Shown here piece by piece: positions 38,885 to 48,458 of a stretch of 64,000 bases of DNA (positions within the stretch are counted from its first letter, which is position 1; every line of letters starts with the position of its first letter). Both the position numbers and the translations under genes were made by a program. Under the pieces are notes generated by a model. That model had not been told where the DNA came from, did not search any database, and was given only the letters and a program-made list of their open reading frames with translations. Origin of the DNA: Bacillota bacterium (GTDB lineage Bacteria; Bacillota; Clostridia; Oscillospirales; Oscillospiraceae); contig JALFUQ010000056.1 of NCBI GenBank assembly GCA_022784505.1, positions 65,799 through 129,798 of the forward strand, written 5' to 3'.

Positions 38885-40266
38885 ACACTATCCTCCACCA
38901 TATATACTTGATTTTGCCTTTTCGCCTCTTTTTCAGCTATCGAGAACATGATGATGAGAAGTGCAGCCTCGGGGAACGGGCAGAATATGCCCGGGTTAGT
39001 CATCGACATAGCAAGTATTCCGGCGTAGGAAAAGCCGAAGATTATCTGCTTGCTGTGCAGATTTGTGACTATAAGGCGCATTCTCTCTCCGAACAGCCAA
39101 CAGTATGCCATTACACCGATAGTGCCCATAGAGCCCATGACCTGAATGATGACATTGTGATAAAACACGAGGCTGCCGGGTACGATAGCTTTGAATATTC
39201 CTACATTTTTTGTGTTTCCGAGACCGACACCGTTTATGGGGCAGGCAAGGAAATCCTTAATTCCAAGTTCAATGAAGCTTACTCTTGTCTCACTGGAGGA
39301 TATGAAGCTGCCCTCGACAAGTCTGCTCGAATATAAAACGGGAATATACTTAACACCGACATAGCAAAGCACGGCGACTAAAACAAGAAACGCCCAGTTA
39401 TACCATTTGTGCTCGGCGATGCTCTCCCGTCTGAGGTGGCAAATATAAACGCCGCTGACAAAGCCGATCATTGCGCCGAAAAGCAGGCCGCTTCTCGACC
39501 CGCACATGACAAGTGCAAGACACATAACGGCATAACCTATAAGATGTATCCTGCGCCGCTCGATCAAAAGGCACGATGCAGGCAGCGTCATTAGAAGGAC
39601 GCTCGCGACATAGTTTCTCGGCTTAAAAAACAGTACGCTCCCCTTTTCGATAAAGCGTTCAAGATTAACGGCATAGAAACTGAGCACCACTGCCGAGGCA
39701 ACGAGGCCCGCTGTGAAAAGAATGTCCGCCATGCGTTCAACACGGTCGTACTCTCTATCGTTTTCGAGTCGGGAATTAACGAGAAAATACAGGCCGAGCA
39801 TAACAACGCCGAGACCGAGCATATAATAAAGGCTAGTCGGTCTGAAATAATCCTTTGCCGAGATAGTCCCGACACCGCCGATGAGCAGCGCCGCCGAAAC
39901 TGCGCACAGCGGCATGGTAAACCTGCCCTTTACAATTGGTCTGCGGTAATGTACAAGGTTGAACACGGCAGCTATAGCAAACGGCACGGCAGCATATGGC
40001 ACATACGGCACGAGTGAAGTATAGTCAGTGTAATACTTTGTTGAAAGCAGAAAAATGCAAAGTAGCGGGCAGACTATCGACAGCAGATCGTCACAGAAAA
40101 CGAGCAGCAAAACCGTGACCGCAACGAGCAGATACATGACGGGAAGCTGCGTTTCCGTCACAAGCGCAAACAGCGATAACACAAATAGCACCGGGCAAAA
40201 GCCCTTGCTGTTCCACGCTTTTGAAGCTAAATACTGTCCGTTTTCAAAAAAATCATGCAAATTCAA
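38881..40266 (-). CDS. O-antigen ligase/polymerase family membrane protein
   Basis: 461 aa, ~12 TM; MCGSRSGLLFGAMIGF and ACPINGVGLGNTKNV...YHNVIIQVMGSMG patterns of Wzy/WaaL family. Confidence 0.82.
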   Translation of the reverse strand: MNLHDFFENGQYLASKAWNSKGFCPVLFVLSLFALVTETQLPVMYLLVAVTVLLLVFCDDLLSIVCPLLCIFLLSTKYYTDYTSLVPYVPYAAVPFAIAAVFNLVHYRRPIVKGRFTMPLCAVSAALLIGGVGTISAKDYFRPTSLYYMLGLGVVMLGLYFLVNSRLENDREYDRVERMADILFTAGLVASAVVLSFYAVNLERFIEKGSVLFFKPRNYVASVLLMTLPASCLLIERRRIHLIGYAVMCLALVMCGSRSGLLFGAMIGFVSGVYICHLRRESIAEHKWYNWAFLVLVAVLCYVGVKYIPVLYSSRLVEGSFISSSETRVSFIELGIKDFLACPINGVGLGNTKNVGIFKAIVPGSLVFYHNVIIQVMGSMGTIGVMAYCWLFGERMRLIVTNLHSKQIIFGFSYAGILAMSMTNPGIFCPFPEAALLIIMFSIAEKEAKRQNQVYMVEDSV

Positions 40267-40466
40267 ATCAATTTCCTCAATTTAATGATCTTTGATCGGC
40301 TCGCGGGCATCAGGCCCTCAGGCAAATCCGAACACTGTATATAGAATACACTATATCGAGCTTTTTTTCAACACAAAAAGGCTTTGAACGCAATTCGTTC
40401 ATATACAATTATAACCGTTCAGGCGAAACAAATCGGTCGAACACGCCCGTTTTTTCCTTATAACTC

Positions 40467-40495
40467 TTGAAAGAATAATAATATCGTGTTACAAT
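40467..40495 (+). promoter_or_regulatory. Sigma-A-type promoter TTGAAA-N17-TACAAT
   Basis: Directly upstream of the 103-aa gene at 40521. Confidence 0.7.
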
Positions 40496-40520
40496 CTAAA
40501 AAAATTGCGGAGGTGCTTTA

Positions 40521-40832
40521 ATGAGCAGAGAAGAGGTCAAAAAGCAGATTGAAGAGGAAGATAATTACCACTATAACGACGAGCTGTTTTACACCGGCGA
40601 GGGCGATCTTTTGGATACCGCCGAAGGTCGTGCAAAGTTTTGCAGACTCAACGAGACGACCGTTTTCAGAAAGAAAGACCCCGGCGTGTGGAACAACTAC
40701 ATTTGGGTGTTCAACAATAAGGGTGTCGGCATGACGATAAAAAAGCAGAGCCGCGTTGACCCGAGGCTCATGGAGTGCATCGATTACGACGCAGACGGCA
40801 ATGAGGTCAGCAAGTCCTACGACCCTGCATAA
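40521..40832 (+). CDS. Conserved-looking small hypothetical protein (103 aa)
   Basis: RBS GCGGAGGTG 8-9 nt before ATG, promoter upstream, terminator downstream. Confidence 0.75.
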   Translation: MSREEVKKQIEEEDNYHYNDELFYTGEGDLLDTAEGRAKFCRLNETTVFRKKDPGVWNNYIWVFNNKGVGMTIKKQSRVDPRLMECIDYDADGNEVSKSYDPA

Positions 40833-40842
40833 CTTTGATTAT

Positions 40843-40880
40843 AAAAACAGACCCGATGATTTTTCATCGGGTCTGTTTTT
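40843..40880. terminator. Bidirectional terminator between 103-aa gene and hypB-like gene
   Basis: AAAAACAGACCCGATGA-TTTT-TCATCGGGTCTGTTTTT. Confidence 0.85.
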
Positions 40881-41549
40881 TCAGCTATTCCACTGTTTGA
40901 CCTGCTCACGCAGCCAGTTTGACCATTCATCAATGCCCTCGCCCGTTCTTGCGGAGATGGGGATGATCTTGATGTTGGGGTTGAGCTTTGTTACATAACG
41001 CTTGCAAGCTTCAAGGTCAAAGTCAAAGTACGGCATGACATCGATCTTGTTAACAAGAAGCACATCGCAGATGGAGAACATCAGCGGGTACTTGAGGGGC
41101 TTATCGTGTCCCTCGGGAACAGAAAGGATCATCGCGTTTTTGACAGCACCGGTGTCAAACTCGGCAGGACACACGAGATTACCGACATTTTCGAGGATTG
41201 CAAAATCGATATTCTCCGTGCCAAGGCCCTCTAGCCCCTGCTTTGTCATCCCTGCGTCAAGATGGCACATGCCGCCGGTGTGCAGCTGGATGACCTTTGC
41301 GCCGGTCTCGGCAATGGTGTGAGCGTCGACATCGGAGTCGATATCCGCTTCCATAACGCCGATGCGCATCTCATCCTTGAGCGCGGCTATAGTAGCCTTA
41401 AGGGTCGTTGTTTTGCCCGAGCCGGGAGACGACATGAGGTTGAGCAGGAAGGTCTTTTCCTGCTTGAGCTCCTTTCTAAGCTCGTTGGCCTCACGGTCAT
41501 TATTCTCAAACACGCTCTTTTTGATCTCTAAAACTCTGAACTTATCCAT
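40881..41549 (-). CDS. hypB: HypB-like nickel incorporation GTPase
   Basis: LNLMSSPGSGKTTTLKATI P-loop, GVMEADIDSDVDAHTI, LHTGGMCHLDAGM, ENVGNLVCPAEFD, LLVNKIDVMPYFDFD. Confidence 0.93.
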   Translation of the reverse strand: MDKFRVLEIKKSVFENNDREANELRKELKQEKTFLLNLMSSPGSGKTTTLKATIAALKDEMRIGVMEADIDSDVDAHTIAETGAKVIQLHTGGMCHLDAGMTKQGLEGLGTENIDFAILENVGNLVCPAEFDTGAVKNAMILSVPEGHDKPLKYPLMFSICDVLLVNKIDVMPYFDFDLEACKRYVTKLNPNIKIIPISARTGEGIDEWSNWLREQVKQWNS

Positions 41550-41569
41550 TGTTTCACCTCATATATCTG

Positions 41570-42766
41570 TTAGTTTAATGAATTCATTATCGTGTTGAGT
41601 ATTTCGTCAAAATTTCTGCTGTTGACGGAATACTCGGCACTTGCAGCAAAGGTATAGCGCTCGGACTTGTTGCGGCGCTCGGCTATCGCGGTCTGAAGCT
41701 CTGAATATATATCAAAATCCGAAATGCTCACAGCAGCACCGGCGGCGGGTATGTAGCCGCTGTCGCCGACAAATGCGGAGTTATTTTCGTTCGATGTAAA
41801 CCATTTGATAAACAGCGCCGATGCCCGCTCGGAGTTAGTGTCGGACTTTGTCATCGTTATGCCGGTGACCTTTTCGACATAGGCAGGCGTGCCGTCCTTC
41901 ATGCATGGGTAGGCCGCAAAATCGATCGCATCAGCGTCAATGGCATAGGCATAGCGCATGACATCCACAGACGAAACTATCGCACACGGAAGCTTACCCT
42001 CGCCCACCTGCTTTGCCGCACCCTCATCGCCTGCGCCGAAGCCTCGGTTATAGGCGGTCTCGGCCAGGAGCTTGTATATGTACTTGCAGTTTTTGTTGCT
42101 CGTTTCATAGGGGCTTTCAGCGTCAAATTCGTCCTTGAACTGAGATGCCGCAGTCCTGAAAAACAGCGAGTAGTCGGTTATCGTGAAGAAGCTGCCGCCG
42201 TTTCGTGAATAATACTCGTCAGCGACGGAGCAGAGTTTTTCAAAATTGGATATTGCAGAGAAGTCTGAAAACAGCTTGATATTGACCATGAACACATCGG
42301 CCTGAGCGGCTATCGGCACGGCTACAAGGCTTCCGTCAACGGAGGCAGCCTCCGTCATCTCAGCGTTAAACTCTGATGCTTCCCAGTTGCCGAAATAGGC
42401 GCTTAGATCAGCCAAAACGCCGTTTTTTGCCATGTATGCTGCATAATCGGTATCGCACACGACCATATCCGGCAGACTTCCCTTTTCGTCTATCGCCTTA
42501 TCCAGCTGCTTATATAGCTCGGTTTTGCTGGCAAACGCCTTTGTTTTAACGGTAACACCGAACTTTGCGCCCTCGCCCTTATTGTAGTTATCGGCAAGTC
42601 CGGCAAAGCTCTGCCACATCGTGTCGTTATTGACATACCACACGGTCACCTCGGTGTCCGCATCGGGCTTAAGCGGCGCATAATGGGCAAAGTAGATATA
42701 CACCGCACCTGCGATAACTAAAACGACCGCCAAAAATATTCCGAGTGTGTATTTTATCTTTGACAT
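41570..42766 (-). CDS. Extracellular solute-binding protein-like, N-terminally membrane anchored
   Basis: 398 aa; TEVTVWYVNNDTMWQSFAGLADNYNKGEGAKFGVTVKTK...; family 1 SBP architecture. Confidence 0.82.
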   Translation of the reverse strand: MSKIKYTLGIFLAVVLVIAGAVYIYFAHYAPLKPDADTEVTVWYVNNDTMWQSFAGLADNYNKGEGAKFGVTVKTKAFASKTELYKQLDKAIDEKGSLPDMVVCDTDYAAYMAKNGVLADLSAYFGNWEASEFNAEMTEAASVDGSLVAVPIAAQADVFMVNIKLFSDFSAISNFEKLCSVADEYYSRNGGSFFTITDYSLFFRTAASQFKDEFDAESPYETSNKNCKYIYKLLAETAYNRGFGAGDEGAAKQVGEGKLPCAIVSSVDVMRYAYAIDADAIDFAAYPCMKDGTPAYVEKVTGITMTKSDTNSERASALFIKWFTSNENNSAFVGDSGYIPAAGAAVSISDFDIYSELQTAIAERRNKSERYTFAASAEYSVNSRNFDEILNTIMNSLN

Positions 42767-42937
42767 TTCCGTTCAAATTTCCTCAAGAAAGTATTATAAC
42801 GCATTGATTTTCTTTAATATTTATACCACATCGCGCAGTCGTTTTCAATAATATTGTGTCGATTATTATTTTAATTGAAAAATCGATGCCTTTGTGATAT
42901 CATGACAATGTATCTTTGTACCCTCGGAGGCGTTAGC

Positions 42938-45900
42938 ATGAAAAACAAATTTCAGAGGATAATAAGCTCCGTTCTGACAGTCGTTATGCTCTTCGGTCTT
43001 GTCTGCAGCAGTGCGGTCTTTCCCGCTTATGCTGTTGATGCCTGCGGCTATAACCCGGCAAAGACCATGTCCGATCTCGATTTTTCGGGTGAGGAAGCAG
43101 TGACCGGAAGCAGCTACAGCATCTCGACTGCCGACGAGCTCAGCCTATTTGCCGAATACGTCAACGCAGGCAAGCTGACAGAAGGCGTCACCTTCTACCT
43201 TACCTCCGATATAAAGCTTAAAAATGTCACCTGGACTCCGATCGGCAGTGCAGTCGGCACCGCCTTCAAGGGCGTGTTTGACGGCTGCGGCTATGCCGTT
43301 TTGAAGCTCGCAGTCGATTCGCAGGAAAATGACCAGGCTCTTTTCGGCTATGTAAGCGGCTCGGCTGCCGAGATAAAGAACCTAGGCGTAGAGGGCACGC
43401 TGAACGGTCAGACCAATGCCGCCGGTATCGCCGCAAATCTCAATGGTGCAAAGATCGCAAACTCGTGGAACGCAGTTGATGTTACGGGCATAGATAATGT
43501 CGGCGGTATCGCCGCAAATGTAAACGGCGGCACTATCACCAACTGCACGAACTACGGATACATTTCCGGCACGGCAAACGTCGGCGCAATAGCAGGCAGC
43601 CTGAACGGCGGAAGCACTGTTGAATACTCCTACTACGTTTACTACTCTGCCGATAAGGCAATCGGAAGCCAAACCGGTACGAATGCACATTCGGTCTACC
43701 GCTTCTCCACAAGCAGCACCGAGGTGCTCGCCGAAAAGGAGCTGACCGTTGGCAGCAAGACCAGCAGCAACATGCTCACCCTCCTTAACGGATGGCTTGA
43801 CATGCAGAAAAACGGTCACAATTACCGCAATTGGGTGTTTGACACCTCGACGACCGCAAAGCAGCGTGTCGACGGCAACTACCCCAGCCTCGAATACCCT
43901 GACTATGTTGCCCCTGTTGAAAGCACCTATACCGCAACAGCGACCATGACCGCACTGTACGAGGCCAAGCAGAACGCCGTTGAGGGCGGCTGCTACAGCA
44001 TTTCAGGGACCGATGAGCTCAAATATTTTAGAGATTATGTAAACCAAGGCTTCAAGACAGACGGGGTCATCTTCTTCCAAGACAAAGATATTCTCATAAC
44101 AAACACCATCGACAGCTGGGAGCCCATCGGCAACAGCGAAAAGGTCGCATTCCAGGGCACCTTTGACGGACAAGGCTATATCCTCACCGGCATGGCAATA
44201 ACCGGCCGCTCAAACGGCCTCGGCCTGTTCGGCTATGTAAATAATGCAAACGCTGTTATTAAAAATGTCGGTGTATTCGGCGTTATCTCCGGCGGTGACA
44301 ATTGTGGTGCTATCGTTGGCGAGCTGATGACAGGTACTGTGTCAAACTGCTGGTTTGACGGCGAGATGAGTGCAAAGGATCGCATCGGCGGCATCGTCGG
44401 CAAGGCAGATAATGCGCAGATACTCAACTGCGTTGACTTTGCAACCATCAGCGGCGACACGAGCGTTGGCGGCATAGTCGGTGCTTGCTCAAGCTCCACT
44501 ACCATTAAATACTGCTACTATCCGCAGGATATTGCCGGCGGCTGCGGCCAGTCGAGTGGCAGCCAGACCGCACTTATCGCTTTCAGCAAGGACGGCTCGG
44601 ATTTCACGCTCGAAAGATCCGTCGCTGTCGGCAGTGCATCGGGCGTCAAGCTTCTTAACGTTCTCAACCACTGGGTCTCCTATCTTGCATTGGATTCGAC
44701 TTACCGCTACTGGAAGATAGACAGCTCTGCGGCCGGTATTGCAAGAATTCAGGGCGACCACCCGACGCATCTGTATCCCGGCGACGGTTCGGGTGTTAAG
44801 CGCGTGGACGAGCCTCACTTTGATGTCGACGATGAGACTAACCCCTACAATGTTAAATATATTGAGACCGCAACGATGACCGAGCTATACAACAGCGGCA
44901 TTGATGCCGTTGCAGGCGGTCATTACAGCATAAACAGCGGCGAAGAGCTTAAAAAGCTCGCACTTTACGTCAAGGATAATCACGCGACCAATGATGTCAC
45001 CTTTTATCTGACAAAAGACGTCGATATATCCGTCAAGGCGATCGGCAACGATTCAGACGGCTGGCTGCCGATCGGCTGCGATTACAGCATTCTTGAAAGC
45101 GGCTCGCTGACCCGCGTCTTTAACGGCACATTTGACGGCTGCGGTTACACAGTCTTCGGCCTGTACATATATGATGAAAGAGGCGATAACGTCGGCCTGT
45201 TCGGCAGGATCAGAAACGCCGTTATCAAAAATCTCGGTGTTATCGGCGGTATAGTCGGCGAATATAACTGCGGCGGCATCGCCGGCAGGTCAGAAAGCAG
45301 CACCATCACAAACTGCTGGGCAAATGTCAGCATCGAGGCTGAGTCCGAGACCGGCGGTATCGTTGGCAGAATGGACGATACCACTGTTGAAAACTGCGTG
45401 TCCTACGGTGCAACGCTCTGCGCAGGCGGTGAGACCTGTATCTCCGGTGGTATCGCAGGCGACGTCCTCGGAAAATCGGCCATCAAAAACTGCTACTATC
45501 TTAAAGATACCGCTCAGAATGGCTATAATAGCGCTCCGTCCGGCGCAGAGATAAACATCCTCACCTTTACATACGGCTTTGAGCAGGACGACTACTACTG
45601 CACGCTTGAGAGAGCAACGCAGATAGACGATATCATGACCACGAGCCTGCTCGATGCGCTCAACGCATGGGTGTTTTTGCAGAATAATGGCCAGTACAGC
45701 GGTTGGCGCAACTCCGTCACTCTCATCGGCGAGGGCGACCATTCCGGCCACTACCCGAGGCTCATGGCTCCCGGCCAGTTCCAGGACAGCGACCCGAACG
45801 AGGAATACGATGGCGACTACACCGCTACCGCAACGGTCAGCCAGCTCTATTCCACAGGCTCTGACGGCATTGAGGGCTGCGCATACAGCATAAACGGCAT

Positions 45901-48400
45901 TGACGACCTTGAGGCGCTGCAAAAATATGTTGCTGCAGCGCGCAAGACAAAGGGCATCATCTTCTTCATGACTCGCGATGTTGACATGAGCTACAAGTAT
46001 CATGTCGACGGCAACTCGTGGAAGCCCATCGGCAATGTCGACAACCCGTTTCAGGGCATTTATGACGGTCAGGGCTACACAGTAAAGTATATATACATCA
46101 ACACAGGCGACGATGATCAAGGTCTGTTCGGTCACGTGAATATGGGCGCGACAATTAAAAATCTCGGCATATGCGGAGCAGTCAGAGCCAAAACAAATGC
46201 AGGCGGTATTGTTGGTGACTTCAATTTCAGTACGCTCGCTAACTGCTGGTCATCATGTGAGGTCGCAACAACCGACGGTAATTCCGGCGGTCTGGTCGGC
46301 GGAGCGAACAGCGGCACGATCGTCAACTGCACAAACTATGGTGTCGTGACAAGTACCGGCGCGTACGGTGCAATAGTCGGTTATGCCGCGCTGACATCGA
46401 TCAAATACTGCTATTACCTCTACGGCACCTGTCAACAAGCCTACAGTCCCGCCTCAACCGCGGCTGCCACCGGTGTACAGTACTTTAACGGAACGAGCTC
46501 TGCCTGCGTGCTGCACGAGAAGGTCAATGTCGAAGGCACCACGACGCAGAACGCTCTGAGCGCGCTCAAGCTCTATGTTGACGCTCATCCCGAGACCAAC
46601 TACTGCTATTGGGTCATCGGCAACACCGAGGAATACATCAAGATGGGCGTTGCTCTCTTCCCTGTTCTCATATCCGCATCCGGAACGATGGGCGACAAGG
46701 ACTTTAAAGAGGTGCAGGCCTACTTCAACGGCGTTGAGTATTACTCGGTCATCAAGGCGATAAACGCCGCGAACGACACTGAGGGCGGCGGCGATGTTAC
46801 CCTCGCAACGAATGTCGTGTTCTATCTGCATGACGACGCAACTCTCGACAGCGATGTACGGCTTGTCACCGACAAATACTCGGCTGTTATAAAGTCCAAC
46901 CTGAACCTACAAAGCATGCAGCAGTTTGACGGCTACTTCACCGTAAAAGACGGCGGCAAGATATACCTTTGGGACAGCGCCAAGAATGACTATGCTCTGT
47001 TCCTGTACTCGCAGAAGAAGGCCGACCCCAGCTGCAACAGCAAGATATACGGCACCACGGGGCTTAACTTCCGCTCTTCGCCTGTAGTCGGCGATTACCC
47101 CACGGCATATAACCTCAGTCTTGAGGACGGCGAGTTTATCATAAATTCCACTCTAGACAGCGGCAATCCGCATGGCATCCCCGGTGGCAGCACGCTCACG
47201 ATACAAACCCGCGCAACATTAAACGTCGGCGCAAACGCAAGGATTCGCACGACCGGCGGCGCGGTCATCATGAACGAAGGCACTGTGAAGATCGGCAACG
47301 CAACGCTCGACCGCAACGGCGGCACCAAGATGAAAGGCGTTTTTGAAGACGACGGCGGCACTGTCACCCTCCCCTACATCTATAAAGATGGCTACACTCT
47401 GCGTGGCTGGTCGGACGCAAACGGCACGATACATGTCGCAGGCTCGAGAGTCAAGGATGTCCAGTCGGGCAGCACATTCAAGGCCGAGTGGAGTCTGGGC
47501 GAAACGACCACAGATCTCTATCCCGGCGACGACGCGTTCTCGGACGACACGCCCGTGTACAACATTCCCATCACCGTCATCCAGTCTAACGGCGGCACCA
47601 TTTCCCCGGGCAGTATGATGGCTGCGAAGGGCGAGAACCTGTCGTATCAGATATCTCCCGACTCCGGCTACAATATTAAGACCGTGCTCGTTGACGGTCA
47701 GCCGGTGGAAATCGACGAAAATAACTGCTACCACTTTATAAGCATCAGCCGTGCGCATAACATCATCGCTCTGTTTGCAAAGCAGACAAACGAGGCTTAT
47801 TATAGCTGGACAAATCCGTTTAAGGACATTTCAATGAACGACTGGTTCTATGAAAGTGTCAGATACACAGTTTCGGCAGGCCTTTTTAACGGCACGGATG
47901 CCACGGTATTTGCCCCCGACGACGCTACGACCCGTGAAATGATAGTCACTGTGCTCTGGCGCGTGGCAGGCAGCCCCATCGTTCCCGCCGACAAAGGCAT
48001 AAGCTTCAAGGATGTCAGCCCTGACAGCTACGCCTATGAGGCTATACGCTGGGCTTCAATGTTCAACATCGTTGAGGGCTACGGCGACGGCACCTTCGGA
48101 TACGGTGACCCGATACTGCGTGAGCAGCTCGTGACCATTCTGTTCCGATTTGCAAGGAACTATGTCGGCGTTGATGTCTCGTTGGCAGACTCAACAAATA
48201 TTCTCGGCTACTCCGATGTTTTGCAGATATCGCATGGCATGGCACAGCCGTTCCAGTGGGCTGTCGGCACAAAGATCATTTACGGTACTTCCGGCACAAC
48301 GCTTGAGCCGAGAGGCATGGCGACCCGTGCGCAGGTTGCAGCCGTGTTCCAACGCTTCTGCACGAACTTCATGGATACAGTTCCCGTATTCAAAACCTAA
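42938..48400 (+). CDS. Giant surface protein: GLUG-type repeats, InlB-B-like repeats, C-terminal triplicate SLH domains
   Basis: ~1820 aa from probable ATG 42938 (ORF open from 42875); signal peptide MKNKFQRIISSVLTVVMLFGLVCSSAVFPAYA; GLUG-like VGGIAANVNGGTITNCTNYGYISGTANVGAIAGS; SLH at C-terminus. Confidence 0.9.
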   Translation: MKNKFQRIISSVLTVVMLFGLVCSSAVFPAYAVDACGYNPAKTMSDLDFSGEEAVTGSSYSISTADELSLFAEYVNAGKLTEGVTFYLTSDIKLKNVTWTPIGSAVGTAFKGVFDGCGYAVLKLAVDSQENDQALFGYVSGSAAEIKNLGVEGTLNGQTNAAGIAANLNGAKIANSWNAVDVTGIDNVGGIAANVNGGTITNCTNYGYISGTANVGAIAGSLNGGSTVEYSYYVYYSADKAIGSQTGTNAHSVYRFSTSSTEVLAEKELTVGSKTSSNMLTLLNGWLDMQKNGHNYRNWVFDTSTTAKQRVDGNYPSLEYPDYVAPVESTYTATATMTALYEAKQNAVEGGCYSISGTDELKYFRDYVNQGFKTDGVIFFQDKDILITNTIDSWEPIGNSEKVAFQGTFDGQGYILTGMAITGRSNGLGLFGYVNNANAVIKNVGVFGVISGGDNCGAIVGELMTGTVSNCWFDGEMSAKDRIGGIVGKADNAQILNCVDFATISGDTSVGGIVGACSSSTTIKYCYYPQDIAGGCGQSSGSQTALIAFSKDGSDFTLERSVAVGSASGVKLLNVLNHWVSYLALDSTYRYWKIDSSAAGIARIQGDHPTHLYPGDGSGVKRVDEPHFDVDDETNPYNVKYIETATMTELYNSGIDAVAGGHYSINSGEELKKLALYVKDNHATNDVTFYLTKDVDISVKAIGNDSDGWLPIGCDYSILESGSLTRVFNGTFDGCGYTVFGLYIYDERGDNVGLFGRIRNAVIKNLGVIGGIVGEYNCGGIAGRSESSTITNCWANVSIEAESETGGIVGRMDDTTVENCVSYGATLCAGGETCISGGIAGDVLGKSAIKNCYYLKDTAQNGYNSAPSGAEINILTFTYGFEQDDYYCTLERATQIDDIMTTSLLDALNAWVFLQNNGQYSGWRNSVTLIGEGDHSGHYPRLMAPGQFQDSDPNEEYDGDYTATATVSQLYSTGSDGIEGCAYSINGIDDLEALQKYVAAARKTKGIIFFMTRDVDMSYKYHVDGNSWKPIGNVDNPFQGIYDGQGYTVKYIYINTGDDDQGLFGHVNMGATIKNLGICGAVRAKTNAGGIVGDFNFSTLANCWSSCEVATTDGNSGGLVGGANSGTIVNCTNYGVVTSTGAYGAIVGYAALTSIKYCYYLYGTCQQAYSPASTAAATGVQYFNGTSSACVLHEKVNVEGTTTQNALSALKLYVDAHPETNYCYWVIGNTEEYIKMGVALFPVLISASGTMGDKDFKEVQAYFNGVEYYSVIKAINAANDTEGGGDVTLATNVVFYLHDDATLDSDVRLVTDKYSAVIKSNLNLQSMQQFDGYFTVKDGGKIYLWDSAKNDYALFLYSQKKADPSCNSKIYGTTGLNFRSSPVVGDYPTAYNLSLEDGEFIINSTLDSGNPHGIPGGSTLTIQTRATLNVGANARIRTTGGAVIMNEGTVKIGNATLDRNGGTKMKGVFEDDGGTVTLPYIYKDGYTLRGWSDANGTIHVAGSRVKDVQSGSTFKAEWSLGETTTDLYPGDDAFSDDTPVYNIPITVIQSNGGTISPGSMMAAKGENLSYQISPDSGYNIKTVLVDGQPVEIDENNCYHFISISRAHNIIALFAKQTNEAYYSWTNPFKDISMNDWFYESVRYTVSAGLFNGTDATVFAPDDATTREMIVTVLWRVAGSPIVPADKGISFKDVSPDSYAYEAIRWASMFNIVEGYGDGTFGYGDPILREQLVTILFRFARNYVGVDVSLADSTNILGYSDVLQISHGMAQPFQWAVGTKIIYGTSGTTLEPRGMATRAQVAAVFQRFCTNFMDTVPVFKT
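43089..46640 (+). repeat. Four diverged tandem repeat units of about 0.9 kb inside the surface protein gene
   Basis: Unit heads: EEAVTGSSYSISTADELSLFAEYVN / QNAVEGGCYSISGTDELKYFRDYVN / IDAVAGGHYSINSGEELKKLALYVK / SDGIEGCAYSINGIDDLEALQKYVA. Confidence 0.85.
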
Positions 48401-48410
48401 AAAAGCACAA

Positions 48411-48438
48411 AACCGCCGTGGCGAGAGCCACGGCGGTT
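48411..48438. terminator. Bidirectional hairpin between convergent genes
   Basis: AACCGCCGTGGC-GAGA-GCCACGGCGGTT. Confidence 0.75.
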
Positions 48439-48458
48439 AACTTTATTCTGTTATTTAA

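Noticed and set aside
40285-40345. c-di-GMP (GEMM) or other known riboswitch in the leader of the Wzy-like gene
   Set aside because: Hairpins are present but no match to the conserved core sequences I know; kept only as an unexplained structured region.
45290-46135. 281-aa minus-strand ORF
   Set aside because: Antisense to the GLUG/SLH repeat gene; produced by its repetitive codon composition.
43089-46640. Possible CRISPR-like or satellite repeat
   Set aside because: Periodic signal is protein-level module duplication (~0.9 kb, diverged) inside one ORF, not short identical repeats with spacers.
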